In this document: one piece after another, positions 1 to 7,582 of the stretch
Layout of the letters: every line of letters starts with the position of its first letter
Numbering within the stretch: position 1 is the first letter of the stretch
From: an uncultured Collinsella sp.
GTDB taxonomy: Bacteria; Actinomycetota; Coriobacteriia; Coriobacteriales; Coriobacteriaceae
NCBI GenBank assembly: GCA_900542315.1
Contig: UQMV01000023.1
Coordinates: 1 to 32,519, forward strand
DNA length: 32,519 bases
Direction of reading: 5' to 3'
The notes under the pieces: generated by a model
What the model was told of the DNA's origin: nothing
Seen by the model: the letters and a program-made list of their open reading frames with translations, nothing else
Database searches by the model: none
Made by a program: the position numbers and the translations under genes

Positions 1-6
1 AAAGAG

Positions 7-32
7 AAGAGGCGGGGCATGCCCCGCCTCTT
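7..32. terminator. perfect inverted repeat, probable terminator of an off-window gene
   Basis: A perfect 26-bp palindrome whose core is GGCGGGGCATGCCCCGCC. Both flanks are short A/T tracts, so it could end transcripts from either side. The 648-aa minus-strand gene to the right already has its own terminator at 141-188, so this one more likely belongs to a gene beyond the left edge. The T-tract is short. Confidence 0.4.
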
Positions 33-140
33 ACACCACATCTCTGCGCGCTACCGCAACAGTACTCATATTTGGCATTTTTTGTCCACTGCCCCTTGCG
101 CGAAAGTCCTCAACGGAAAGTTTAGCCCGTTTCGATGCAC

Positions 141-188
141 AAAAATGGGGTGGATCTTCCCTGGCAACCGCCCAGAAAGATCCACCCC
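141..188 (-). terminator. rho-independent terminator of the DUF2207 gene
   Basis: A 12-bp perfect stem pairs 147-158 (GGGGTGGATCTT) with 177-188 (AAGATCCACCCC). Read on the minus strand it is followed by ATTTTTG (complement of 141-146). It lies 15 nt beyond the stop codon of the minus-strand gene ending at 203, so it should end that transcript. Confidence 0.8.
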
Positions 189-202
189 AAAGCAAGCGCT
201 CG

Positions 203-2149
203 CTAGAACGTTCCGCCGCCGCCTCCGCCGACGCCGCCACCGCCGCCACCGGAAAAGCCGCCGCCGCTACCGCCGCTCGAGCTATCGGAACTCGAAGCCA
301 GCTCGCGGATGGTCTCGTGATACACATCGTTAAACGAATCGAGCGGAGACTCGTTGCCGTAGTGATGGTAATACCACCAGTAGCAGGGGTAGTTGTCGTA
401 GAAATCGTCGCTGTTGCGCAGGTCCGCAGGCACGGCCTCGGCCAGCTGTCGCAGCACTTCTTTCGAAACGCCCAGGGCAACGCCCATCACCAGCAGTTTG
501 TTCCACAAGATCAGGTCGCTGGGGATGGCCTCCTTCAGGCGCGTAAAGTCCTCGAGCCAATGCTTGAGCGCCTTGCAGCGAGCCGCCACCTCGGCGCCCT
601 CCGGCGTGTAACGGCGGAAGGTGCAGCTCAGGACAAAGCCCACAATCGTGACGGGGATCGAGATCATAGCGGCACCGACGTTGGCGTCCGCAAAGTCGGT
701 ATAGAACAGAGAGCCCAAAATGCCAAAGACAATGATGATGCCAAGAACCAGGCCGGCCACCATCGCGATAGTGCCATCCGATGCAATAAGCTCGCGCGCC
801 TCCAGCTTGGCCTTAACTGTGCTCTGATAGTCCTCGAGCTTGTCGCCAACAGATGTGGTGCGCTCGCTAGCGTACTCCTCCAGCTCGCTAAACGTGCGCG
901 AACGGACTCCGTCCTTATCGGGCTTAACGCCAGCGAAGAAGACCTTGAGCACATCGCGATCGATGCCGTCCTTCTTGGCAGCCTTCCAGGCCTCGTCGGT
1001 CACTGTGATGCGATACGTCTGCTCCTCTTTTTCGCGACGGAGCAGACCCTTCTTCTTGGTCTCGGTCGCTTCTTCCAGCTTGATCACGCGGTCGTCGGTC
1101 AGCTTCATCAGTGTGGCGATATATGCCTGATCGGGCACGTCGTTCCAGCTCATAAGAGCTGCAAGCACCGCGGGATGGTCGGCGGAGGGTACATCGCGGA
1201 AGTACTCGTCCTGGAAGAGCGGCTTGGGCTTGGGCCTGCGCAGCTTGAGCATCACGATCACACCGGTATAGGCAACCGCCACAACAACACACACCACGGC
1301 AATCGCGCTGGCAATCGCACGCGCGTGCTCACGGCGGGCGTTAGCTTCGTCGGCCCATTCCTTCTCTTCGCTCAGGATCGTTGACATGCGCTCTTCGACC
1401 GAGGCGGCAAGCTGCGGCACCCAGTCGCTGGGGAAGGCGATGCGTGCCTCAGCGAATTCGCCCTGATGCACGCAGGGAATGGTATAGGTGACCATGGGTT
1501 CGTCCGCATCGAGCGATACGTCGCCCGTCAGCGGGCCGTGGCCCCATGCGCGGAAGTTCTCACCCTTGACGGCCGCCGTCCCGGCAGCGGCATTTGCGAA
1601 GTACACTTCCATCTCGACATCGTCGGAATCCGCGGACCAGCCGTCGCCCACGAACTTCCAGTAGAGCTCGGCGGTATCGGCCCAGTTCATAACCGCACCG
1701 GTCATGGTGTAGCTCACGTAATAGATCGCGCTGTCGCCGCTCTCGTGGGGGCTGAAAACCTTGATCTTTACGCCGCCGTCGGACTGCTCAACCGTATAGA
1801 CGCCAGAGTCGCCCTTGTTCGCGCTATCGACTTTGTTAAACGCGGTGTCCTCTTCCTCGACACTCTGCACATCGACGCCCGCCGTGCCGCCCTGCTGGTT
1901 GGCTCCCGTATTGATCTCCCAAAACACGCCGTTGATGTCGTCATCGAAATCAAACTGGCGCCCCTCGACAACGGTCAGCGATCCATCGGCTTCAACCGTG
2001 GCACCGATATAGGTTTGGGTCATGGAGTAGCCGTCGGCGTGCGCGGCGGCAGGCAGCAGCAACAACGCAAGCGCAACGAGCGCGCAGACGGAAGCGAATC
2101 GCGCAAACGGGTGACGGTGCCGACTGACTTTGGCGACGAGGGTGTTCAT
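203..2149 (-). CDS. DUF2207-family membrane protein with Gly-rich tail
   Basis: A 648-aa protein. Residues 1-38 form a signal peptide (Ala/Leu core ending AAAHA). An extracytoplasmic beta-rich domain follows, with the DUF2207-like opening seen around residues 45-80 (YIGATVEADGSLTV, then VFWEI). Predicted membrane helices are at about 279-301, 461-483 and 491-511, with a charged cytoplasmic region between the first and second. The C-terminus is a Ser patch and then almost pure glycine, typical of this family and often seen at exported or surface-linked tails. Function is unknown. The start at 2149 was chosen because AAAGGATG lies just upstream and the signal peptide begins there; reading further upstream adds 40 non-signal residues. 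The gene is monocistronic, with a terminator at 141-188. The family call is from recalled architecture. Confidence 0.8.
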   Translation of the reverse strand: MNTLVAKVSRHRHPFARFASVCALVALALLLLPAAAHADGYSMTQTYIGATVEADGSLTVVEGRQFDFDDDINGVFWEINTGANQQGGTAGVDVQSVEEEDTAFNKVDSANKGDSGVYTVEQSDGGVKIKVFSPHESGDSAIYYVSYTMTGAVMNWADTAELYWKFVGDGWSADSDDVEMEVYFANAAAGTAAVKGENFRAWGHGPLTGDVSLDADEPMVTYTIPCVHQGEFAEARIAFPSDWVPQLAASVEERMSTILSEEKEWADEANARREHARAIASAIAVVCVVVAVAYTGVIVMLKLRRPKPKPLFQDEYFRDVPSADHPAVLAALMSWNDVPDQAYIATLMKLTDDRVIKLEEATETKKKGLLRREKEEQTYRITVTDEAWKAAKKDGIDRDVLKVFFAGVKPDKDGVRSRTFSELEEYASERTTSVGDKLEDYQSTVKAKLEARELIASDGTIAMVAGLVLGIIIVFGILGSLFYTDFADANVGAAMISIPVTIVGFVLSCTFRRYTPEGAEVAARCKALKHWLEDFTRLKEAIPSDLILWNKLLVMGVALGVSKEVLRQLAEAVPADLRNSDDFYDNYPCYWWYYHHYGNESPLDSFNDVYHETIRELASSSDSSSGGSGGGFSGGGGGGVGGGGGGTF

Positions 2150-2410
2150 AAGCGCATCCTTTATCTGTAAAACCAACAGCGCCATTGTCCCACGTTTGCG
2201 GGTACACATGACGAACATCTGGGCCAACGGAACGTCAAATGGGACAAAAGTCCCACCCGAGCCTGGCACTTAGGGACGTTCCTTATCTGCCGACAGTTTG
2301 GGACACTCTTTGGTACGGCCTGCGCCAGCAATAGATACCATTTCACAGCTCTGTCACAGGTGTAGCGGCTTTGTGTGGGAGCGGCGTGAGCCGATTAAGC
2401 CGGCGGGCGA

Positions 2411-2530
2411 GGGGCATAAAGCAGTTGAGCGAAAACGGTTTGCCCCTTTGCCGTTCGCTTGAGGATCATGTCCCCCTTTTCCGCGGAGACCCCGGCAGTT
2501 GCGAAGAGCTGCCGGGGTTTCTGTCGTTTG
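2411..2530 (+). ncRNA. possible small structured RNA ending in a terminator
   Basis: Two mutually exclusive pairings are visible: GGGGCA (2411-2416) with TGCCCC (2441-2446), or AGCGAA/CGG (2428-2438) with CCG/TTCGCT (2451-2459). They are followed by a 10-bp terminator stem, ACCCCGGCAG (2489-2498) with CTGCCGGGGT (2509-2518), and TTTCTGTCGTTT. No plus-strand coding gene lies upstream to account for this terminator. I recognise no known RNA family. No promoter was identified, so the 5' end is unknown. Confidence 0.2.
2489..2530 (+). terminator. rightward terminator-like hairpin without an obvious gene
   Basis: A 10-bp perfect GC-rich stem with a 10-nt loop, followed by TTTCTGTCGTTT. It lies 73 bp before the gluQ -10 box and could insulate gluQ from upstream transcription or end a small RNA. 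Confidence 0.5.
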
Positions 2531-2590
2531 AGGGGTTGGCTGGCGGGCGCGATCGAGCTGTCGAGTCGGTGCCTCCCCCACCTCCCGCGC

Positions 2591-2596
2591 TATACT
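2591..2596 (+). promoter_or_regulatory. -10 box of gluQ, leaderless start
   Basis: TATACT ends 7 bp before the ATG at 2604, so the predicted transcription start coincides with the A of the start codon. There is no Shine-Dalgarno sequence in between. No good -35 hexamer is visible. Confidence 0.5.
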
Positions 2597-2603
2597 CGTC
2601 CGC

Positions 2604-3605
2604 ATGGACATCAACGCATGCAACATAGCAACACACTCCGCGGACACACCGGCAACGGCAGGGCCCACCCCCGTCGTGGGCCGCTTCGCCCCGTCGCCCT
2701 CGGGCCGCATGCACCTGGGCAACGTATTCAGCTGCCTGTGCTCGTGGCTTTCGGCCCGCAGCCAGAGCGGCAGCATCGTGTTGCGCATCGAGGACCTAGA
2801 CGATCGCTGCAAGCGCCCGGAACTTGCCGCTCAACTGATTGACGACCTGGCCTGGCTAGGGCTCGAGTGGGACGAAGGCCCCTACTACCAGCATGATCGC
2901 CTTGACCTGTACGAGAGCGCCTTGCACCAGCTACAAGACGCCGGCCTCACCTATCCCTGCTTTTGCACGCGCGCCGAACTCCACGCCGCGAGTGCGCCGC
3001 ACGCCAGCGACGGCACGCCCATCTACCGCGGCGCCTGCAGAGGCCTTTCTGCCGAAGAAATCGCCCGCCGCAGTGCCCTGCGCGCTCCGGCCACGCGCCT
3101 GCGCGTGCCCACCGTAGATGACCTCGCAGACGACGTGATCGAATTCGTGGATCGCACGTACGGGGCTCAATGCGAGGCGCTCGCCACCGAGTGCGGCGAC
3201 TTTTTGGTCCGCCGCAGCGACGGCGTTTTTGCCTATCAGCTAGCCGTGGTGGTCGACGACGCCGCCATGGGCGTCACCGAGGTCGTGCGCGGATGCGACC
3301 TGCTGGGGTCCACGCCGCGCCAAATCTATCTGCAGCATCTGCTGGGACTTCCCACGCCGCGCTACGCGCACATCCCGCTGCTCATGTCACCGGACGGCCG
3401 CCGCCTATCCAAGCGAGACCGCGATCTGGACCTGGGCGAGCTACGCGCACGCTTTGGCACGCCCGAGGCGCTGCTGGGATGGCTCGCCGGACAAACGGGC
3501 ATCACGCCGGACACCACGCCGCGCTCTACCGAGCAGCTGGTCGAGCACTTTAGCTGGGACGTCATCCGTGCGCACCGCGAGAACATCACTGTAACGGTCG
3601 AGTAG
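2604..3605 (+). CDS. gluQ: glutamyl-Q tRNA(Asp) synthetase
   Basis: A 333-aa truncated paralogue of glutamyl-tRNA synthetase. The family attaches glutamate to the queuosine base at the wobble position of tRNA-Asp rather than to a tRNA 3' end. The class I nucleotide-binding motif is at 29-40 (APSPSGRMHLGN) and the KMSKS-equivalent LSKRD is at 268-272. A zinc-site pattern Cys119-x-Cys121 ... Tyr141-x3-Cys145 matches the diagnostic GluQ arrangement. The chain stops where GluRS would continue into its anticodon-binding domain, consistent with GluQ length (about 300 aa). The start is placed on the ATG immediately after TATACT, giving a probable leaderless mRNA and a 25-residue N-terminal extension. 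A genuine discriminating GluRS is excluded by length. Confidence 0.9.
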   Translation: MDINACNIATHSADTPATAGPTPVVGRFAPSPSGRMHLGNVFSCLCSWLSARSQSGSIVLRIEDLDDRCKRPELAAQLIDDLAWLGLEWDEGPYYQHDRLDLYESALHQLQDAGLTYPCFCTRAELHAASAPHASDGTPIYRGACRGLSAEEIARRSALRAPATRLRVPTVDDLADDVIEFVDRTYGAQCEALATECGDFLVRRSDGVFAYQLAVVVDDAAMGVTEVVRGCDLLGSTPRQIYLQHLLGLPTPRYAHIPLLMSPDGRRLSKRDRDLDLGELRARFGTPEALLGWLAGQTGITPDTTPRSTEQLVEHFSWDVIRAHRENITVTVE

Positions 3606-3658
3606 CCAAATACGCCCCTCCCCCTCGCCCCCCTTCAGCGAGGACATAATTCTGCGTC

Positions 3659-3700
3659 TTGTTATGTACGGAATAATTCCGTACAATTGTGCAAAGGAGG
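3659..3700 (+). promoter_or_regulatory. TA promoter with operator palindrome in the spacer
   Basis: -35 TTGTTA (3659-3664), a 17-bp spacer and -10 TACAAT (3682-3687). A perfect 19-bp palindrome, GTACGGAATAATTCCGTAC (3666-3684), fills the spacer and enters the -10 box. The ribosome binding site AAAGGAGG (3693-3700) begins about where transcription should start, so the leader is only about 15 nt. Binding at the palindrome would block RNA polymerase, the usual autoregulation of TacA-type antitoxins. Confidence 0.75.
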
Positions 3701-3708
3701 TTTTTGCT

Positions 3709-3975
3709 ATGCCAACGATTGAGAAACAACGCCGCATGGATCTAAGGTTGACCGAACGTCAACGCCTTACTTACGAGCGCGCCGCAGCCTTACGTGGCCA
3801 AACTCTCACCCAATGGGCCACAGCTCACCTTGACGAGAGCTCCGCACGTGATATCGCCGAGGCGTCAACAACCTATCTTTCTCCTGATGGTTTCGATGCA
3901 TTTTGCGAAATGCTCGATTCCCCCATGCCTCAAGCTGCAAAAGCGCTGCTCGACCGTAAAGCGGTTTGGGAATGA
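3709..3975 (+). CDS. DUF1778/TacA-type antitoxin
   Basis: An 88-aa protein. The N-terminal half looks like a ribbon-helix-helix DNA-binding module (RMDLRLTERQRLTYERAA, about residues 10-27), as in DUF1778 antitoxins. The C-terminal half (about 45-88) is the likely toxin-neutralising arm; its TYLSPDGFDAFCEML segment is typical of this family. The start at 3709 is fixed by AAAGGAGG eight bases upstream. The gene overlaps the acetyltransferase toxin by 4 nt (ATGA), implying translational coupling. By family analogy it binds the palindrome at 3666-3684 together with the toxin. The region is less GC-rich than its neighbours, consistent with horizontal acquisition. Confidence 0.85.
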   Translation: MPTIEKQRRMDLRLTERQRLTYERAAALRGQTLTQWATAHLDESSARDIAEASTTYLSPDGFDAFCEMLDSPMPQAAKALLDRKAVWE

Positions 3976-4445
3976 GCACATTTACCAAGCCCGTTCAACT
4001 CCCCGTTGGTCAAGGCATCGAGGCTTTCCACTGTGGAAATACTCTTGTAGACGGATGGGCTAAAAACAGATCAGCCTCGGCGCGAAGAAGAGGATCAGCG
4101 GTTATATACGCATCGTATTGCGACGACGCAGTCGCTGGGTTTTATACGCTGTGCACGCACTCCGTGGCTCGCGAAAATGTTGATGGAGGATGGTTCGTGC
4201 GAAACTCCCCCTCCCAAGTTCCTACGGTACTGCTTGGAATGATGGGGGTCGATGAGAAGTTCAAGGGGCTTGGTCTTGGAGCTTCACTACTCAAAGATGC
4301 CATCGAAAACGCCTTGAAAATCTCTGCTCTGGCAGGAGCGCGAGCTTTGGTTGTCGATCCAGTAGATGATAAGGCGGCAGCATTCTATGAACATTTTGGC
4401 TTCGCCACCCTACCCGGCACCAACCGAATGGCGCTGAAACTCTAG
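3972..4445 (+). CDS. GNAT-family toxin, TacT-like
   Basis: A 157-aa GCN5-related acetyltransferase. The acetyl-CoA pyrophosphate loop is KFKGLGLG (96-103), and the catalytic-position tyrosine is Tyr139 in AAFYEHFGF. Length and pairing with a DUF1778 antitoxin match TacT/AtaT toxins, which acetylate the amino group of aminoacyl-tRNAs and stop translation. That activity is inferred from family. The start is the ATG at 3972, overlapping the antitoxin stop; an in-frame TTG at 3966 would add two residues but has no better ribosome binding site. All expected GNAT motifs are intact, so the toxin looks functional. Confidence 0.85.
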   Translation: MSTFTKPVQLPVGQGIEAFHCGNTLVDGWAKNRSASARRRGSAVIYASYCDDAVAGFYTLCTHSVARENVDGGWFVRNSPSQVPTVLLGMMGVDEKFKGLGLGASLLKDAIENALKISALAGARALVVDPVDDKAAAFYEHFGFATLPGTNRMALKL

Positions 4446-4477
4446 ATTGTCAGGCGACATCTCCTCCAGCTCCCAGC

Positions 4478-4539
4478 ATGCCTTAAGTTACCTTACAAAT
4501 AAAGATTACACTGAAATGTAGGGTAACTATCCAAGGCAT
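4478..4539. repeat. long imperfect inverted repeat after the TA pair
   Basis: ATGCCTT (4478-4484) pairs with AAGGCAT (4533-4539). After a 2/5-nt internal loop, GTTACCTTACA (4487-4497) pairs with TGTAGGGTAAC (4517-4527) with one G-U pair. No T-run follows on either strand, so it is not a classical terminator. It sits between the convergent toxin and metallophosphoesterase genes. Confidence 0.55.
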
Positions 4540-4566
4540 CGTATGAAGTGCTCGCTACGCCCGCCT

Positions 4567-5292
4567 CTACGCAACATCCCAGGGCTGGAGCTCGTCGCCC
4601 AGGCGGACGATACAGTCGTAGAGCACGGTGTGGCGCTCGGCCGGGTTGGCATCCCGATGAAAATGCCCGTAGTACCAGCACTTGTAGTCCAAGCGATCTT
4701 CCAGCTCATCGAAAAACGCCGTAAGCCGATCAACGTCGGGGCAATTCCAGCCAGGTGCCGGATAGAGCGTGGGCGAAAGCATGCGCGTAGAGCAGGTGTG
4801 GGTGATCACGTAGTCGACCTTCCAACCCACGCTGTCGAGCTTTGCCCGCGCCTCCTCAAAGTTGCGCTCGTCCGGCAGCTCCTGCGGCCACCAGCTGGAA
4901 TAGGGAATGCGGTATTCCTTGTCCACGCTCGTGGCGCCGCCCATGGTAAAGACCGTTGAGCCGTCGAGCTCAAAAACCTCGCCGCGCGTCAGGCGCCGTA
5001 TGGGCGAGGTATCCGACAGGCGCTGCGTCAGCCCACCGTGCCACAACTCCACGGGCCGCTCCGCCCAATGGTCGAAGCGTTCGTGGTTGCCGTCGACAAA
5101 CAGCACGGTGTAGGGGCGCGACTCCAGCCAAGCAATATCGGCACATTCCTCGGCAGAAAAGTCCCAGGGAAAGCCAAAGTCGCCCGCGATGATGAGATAG
5201 TCGTCGCTCGCCAGGCTATCCCCAAGATCCCAGTCGCGCAGCTTTTGCATGTCGAGGCCGCTGTGAATATCGCCCGTCACATAGACCGTCAT
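4567..5292 (-). CDS. calcineurin-like metallophosphoesterase
   Basis: A 241-aa protein with the full metallophosphoesterase metal-site set: Asp8-x-His10 (GDIHSG), Gly37-Asp38 (AGDFGF), Gly68-Asn-His-Glu71, a later THT segment and the closing GHFHRD. These proteins use a dinuclear metal centre to cleave phosphoester or phosphodiester bonds. The substrate cannot be told from the sequence. The start at 5292 was chosen over an upstream in-frame ATG at 5328 because the conserved first strand (MTVYVTGDIH) begins there and AGGGAAG lies upstream. It is followed by the convergent TA pair and is probably transcribed with or after the small membrane protein at 5378-5617. Confidence 0.85.
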   Translation of the reverse strand: MTVYVTGDIHSGLDMQKLRDWDLGDSLASDDYLIIAGDFGFPWDFSAEECADIAWLESRPYTVLFVDGNHERFDHWAERPVELWHGGLTQRLSDTSPIRRLTRGEVFELDGSTVFTMGGATSVDKEYRIPYSSWWPQELPDERNFEEARAKLDSVGWKVDYVITHTCSTRMLSPTLYPAPGWNCPDVDRLTAFFDELEDRLDYKCWYYGHFHRDANPAERHTVLYDCIVRLGDELQPWDVA

Positions 5293-5377
5293 CGGATTAC
5301 CACTTCCCTGCAAGTCGCTAGCCCACATTCTGCACGATTACTAAGCTAACCGTTCCAGCCCTTCCATCCCTTAGGGC

Positions 5378-5617
5378 TTACCCTTCGTTCTTCCATCCAA
5401 ACGGGTCAAGCACCCAAAAAACCAGATCGAGCACGCCGCCGGTCATCATGGCGCCGGCAAGGGCCATGCAAACATGCAGAGAACTGGCACTTCGGAGCAC
5501 GTCGAACGGCCCCAAAGAAGCCAGCAGCGCGACCGCTGCGCCAGCTACGCACAGCGCGAGGCACGGCCCCGCGTCCTTGACGCACTTCTTTGCGAGATGC
5601 TTGGTGTTATCACTCAT
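5378..5617 (-). CDS. small two-helix membrane protein, unknown
   Basis: A 79-aa protein I do not recognise. A short Lys-rich N-terminus (SDNTKHLAKKCVKDAG) is followed by two hydrophobic segments at about 17-35 and 46-67, a possible helical hairpin, and a short polar tail (DPFGWKNEG). The start at 5617 has AAGGAG ten bases upstream; an upstream in-frame ATG at 5674 lacks one. The gene points the same way as the metallophosphoesterase, 85 bp away, so the two may share a transcript. The function is unknown. Confidence 0.6.
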   Translation of the reverse strand: MSDNTKHLAKKCVKDAGPCLALCVAGAAVALLASLGPFDVLRSASSLHVCMALAGAMMTGGVLDLVFWVLDPFGWKNEG

Positions 5618-5724
5618 CGATATCGAACTCCTTAGAGGGTCGTTGCTTTGATTCACACCGCCACGACAGAGCAAGGCGGCAAATTAAATCTCCCACGCCA
5701 CACAGACACACCTGAAAGCCCTCG

Positions 5725-5769
5725 CGCAAAAAACAGCGCGCCGCAGGATTCGTATCACCTGTGGCGCGC
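5725..5769 (-). terminator. terminator downstream of the DUF4143 ATPase gene
   Basis: GCGCGCCGCAGG (5736-5747) pairs with CCTGTGGCGCGC (5758-5769), with one G-U pair and a 10-nt loop. On the minus strand it is followed by TGTTTTTTG. It lies 134 nt past the stop of the ATPase gene at 5904, leaving a long 3' untranslated region. Confidence 0.65.
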
Positions 5770-5903
5770 CGAAAATGACCCGCTTTCCTCCGTCCCCAAC
5801 GGATCAGCTGAGTTGGTGCCGCTTGACGGAGAGGAAGGAGCCGGCGGCGTCACGAGCTGCGGCAATGTCGCCAGGCATAGGAAACAGACGCGCTTCAAAC
5901 GCC

Positions 5904-7199
5904 CTAAGCCCCAAGCCTACCCATTAAGAAATCGACTGCAGAAACGATTTTGATACCGTCGATGTCGGTCGGATGGCTCCCCTGACGAACGACAATGATC
6001 TTCTCGTAACCGCCGGTAATCTTCTCGAGCGATCTGAGCTCAAATGGACGCAGCTCGCGCTTACGCGTCGCCTCCTCGTCAATCGACTCTGTAACCTGAA
6101 TAAACTTACGATCCGAGCCGTCGCCGATTGCAACGAAGTCGATTTCGGCATCTCGAAGATGACCCGTGAAGACTTGATATCCGTCATAGACAAGGCGATT
6201 GTAAACGGCATTTTCGAGAACACGCCCACTGTCGCTGCCGCGATACCCATCCAAGAAAGCTCGAAGCCCCAGATCCTCAATGTAGAATTTGCCACCGGTC
6301 TTCAAAATGTCCCGACCCTTAATATCAAATCGGCGCGCATGCGAAAAGATATAGGTCTCCTCAAGGGCGGACACACAAGTGTCCACGACGCCATGCGAGG
6401 ATTTCAGCCCGTTCTCCGCCAGCGTGCCAACAATCTTGTTAATTGATGTCGGGTTTGAAATGTTATCGGCCAAGTAGGAAGTGACGCGGTCGAGCACACT
6501 CCTGCTCGTCACCGACCGTCTACCCCGACGCGCCTCGCGAGCCAAAATGTCGCGCCCGACGATTGTTTGGTACGTGCTCCAGATATAGTCCTTCATTTCC
6601 TGCTCCGGCAGTTTTGAAGCAGCGAGAAACGGCAGGCCTCCAAACGTAAGATAACGGTCGAGAAGATCGTCGAGCGCAACGATGTCCTCCCGACCAAAAA
6701 CAGCGAGCCTATTCGTGACGTCAGTCGGACCAAGAAAGTCGACATATTCCGAAAAAGTGAGCGGATGCATCCGAATCTCGACATACCTGCCCGAGATTAA
6801 GGTCGCAATCTCTGACGAGAGGAGAAAAGCATTCGAACCCGTAACATATATATCGCAGTCCCGGTCGACACGAAGTGCGTTAATCGCCTTCTCCCATCCG
6901 GCAACCTCCTGGAGCTCGTCGAAGAAGAGATAGCACCTCTTACCAGCAGGCATTAGGCCGTCGACGTGGCGGTAAAGCTCTCGCCAATCACGCACGCCCT
7001 CCAGCTCAAACGACTCCATCTTAAAGGTCAAAAGACATTCGGATGGAACGCCGTTATCCTCAAGATGTTTGCGCATCATGTCCAGAAGCGTCGATTTGCC
7101 ACAACGGCGCATACCCGTTACGACCTTGATGACATCCGCATCACGAAAGGCAATCAATTTCTCGAGATATCGATTTCTAGGGACCATCCGTTTATCCAT
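5904..7199 (-). CDS. AAA (AAA_14) ATPase with DUF4143 C-terminal domain
   Basis: A 431-aa protein. The Walker A motif is at about 29-37 (GMRRCGKST) and Walker B at 91-95 (LFFDE). A sensor-like VTGSNAFLLS and the characteristic GRYVEIRMHPLTFSEY follow. The C-terminal half is DUF4143, with a restriction-endonuclease-like fold core (GRVLENAVYNRL ... EIDFVA ... FIQVT). The usual active-site lysine of that fold is Thr here, so nuclease activity is doubtful. Families of this type are widespread, often horizontally acquired and of unknown role. The ATG at 7199 is used; another in-frame ATG lies at 7187, and neither has a strong ribosome binding site. Two 40-bp repeats lie just upstream. Confidence 0.85.
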   Translation of the reverse strand: MDKRMVPRNRYLEKLIAFRDADVIKVVTGMRRCGKSTLLDMMRKHLEDNGVPSECLLTFKMESFELEGVRDWRELYRHVDGLMPAGKRCYLFFDELQEVAGWEKAINALRVDRDCDIYVTGSNAFLLSSEIATLISGRYVEIRMHPLTFSEYVDFLGPTDVTNRLAVFGREDIVALDDLLDRYLTFGGLPFLAASKLPEQEMKDYIWSTYQTIVGRDILAREARRGRRSVTSRSVLDRVTSYLADNISNPTSINKIVGTLAENGLKSSHGVVDTCVSALEETYIFSHARRFDIKGRDILKTGGKFYIEDLGLRAFLDGYRGSDSGRVLENAVYNRLVYDGYQVFTGHLRDAEIDFVAIGDGSDRKFIQVTESIDEEATRKRELRPFELRSLEKITGGYEKIIVVRQGSHPTDIDGIKIVSAVDFLMGRLGA

Positions 7200-7582
7200 C
7201 GCCCGCCCCAATCTGCAAGTTTTTCTCACAGCATGACAAGAACTTGCGAGTTTTGCAAGTTTTTCTCACGTAGCGATAAGAACCTGCATATCCGTCCGTG
7301 GCCATTTGCAGTCGGATTCTGGCGAGGCCATGACAAGCAGCTTGCCACATGGCCGACACGGAGCCATGGCATGCGCGGAATCTTGGGGGGCAGGACTTCT
7401 CCCAGCAGCCAATAAGACGAAAACACATACACATAGATAGAGAGAGGCCCCGCAAGACACGGCACCAAGGCCGCAGCCACAAACTTGAGTAGCCGATAGT
7501 CTTAAAATCACATACGCCCAAAACACGAACGATCGATCTGTTATCCTGGCGCCAACATAGTCTTTCGAAAGGTTTGGCCAGG
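7200..7582. other. 383-bp divergent intergenic region with repeats
   Basis: Separates the leftward DUF4143 ATPase from the rightward PLD-helicase. The left part holds two tandem 40-bp units (7214-7293). A 7-bp inverted repeat GGCCATG/CATGGCC pairs 7326-7332 with 7348-7354. The right part is AT-richer but shows no promoter I can place with confidence. The helicase ribosome binding site is CGAAAGG at 7566-7572. Overlapping frames here show no protein-like features. Confidence 0.6.
7214..7293. repeat. two tandem 40-bp repeats, each an inverted repeat
   Basis: Both units begin TGCAAGTTTTTCTCAC (7214-7229 and 7254-7269) and end AAGAACYTGC (7238-7247 and 7278-7287). Within each unit GCAAGTTTTT is nearly complementary to AAGAACYTGC, so each can fold as a stem. 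They start 14 bp before the ATPase start codon, the position expected of an operator or leader element. Confidence 0.7.

Larger units (their letters stand above)
2150..2603. other. 454-bp intergenic region between divergent genes
   Basis: No convincing gene. It holds a 16-bp palindrome at 2240-2255 (TGGGAC-AAAA-GTCCCA), overlapping stem-loops at 2411-2459, a terminator-like hairpin at 2489-2518 pointing rightward with no gene in front of it, and the gluQ -10 box at 2591-2596. Open frames here lack ribosome binding sites and overlap on both strands. No clear sigma-70 promoter was found for the leftward DUF2207 gene. Confidence 0.6.

Noticed and set aside
317..1384. Plus-strand open frame of 355 codons
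   Set aside because: Antisense to the DUF2207 gene, which has a signal peptide, membrane helices, a ribosome binding site and a terminator.
2354..2812. Minus-strand open frame of 152 codons
   Set aside because: Overlaps the 5' end of gluQ and the orphan terminator; composition is not protein-like and no ribosome binding site is seen.
5648..5953. Plus-strand open frame of 101 codons between the small membrane protein and the ATPase
   Set aside because: No ribosome binding site or recognisable domain, crosses the terminator hairpin at 5736-5769 and overlaps the 3' end of the ATPase gene.
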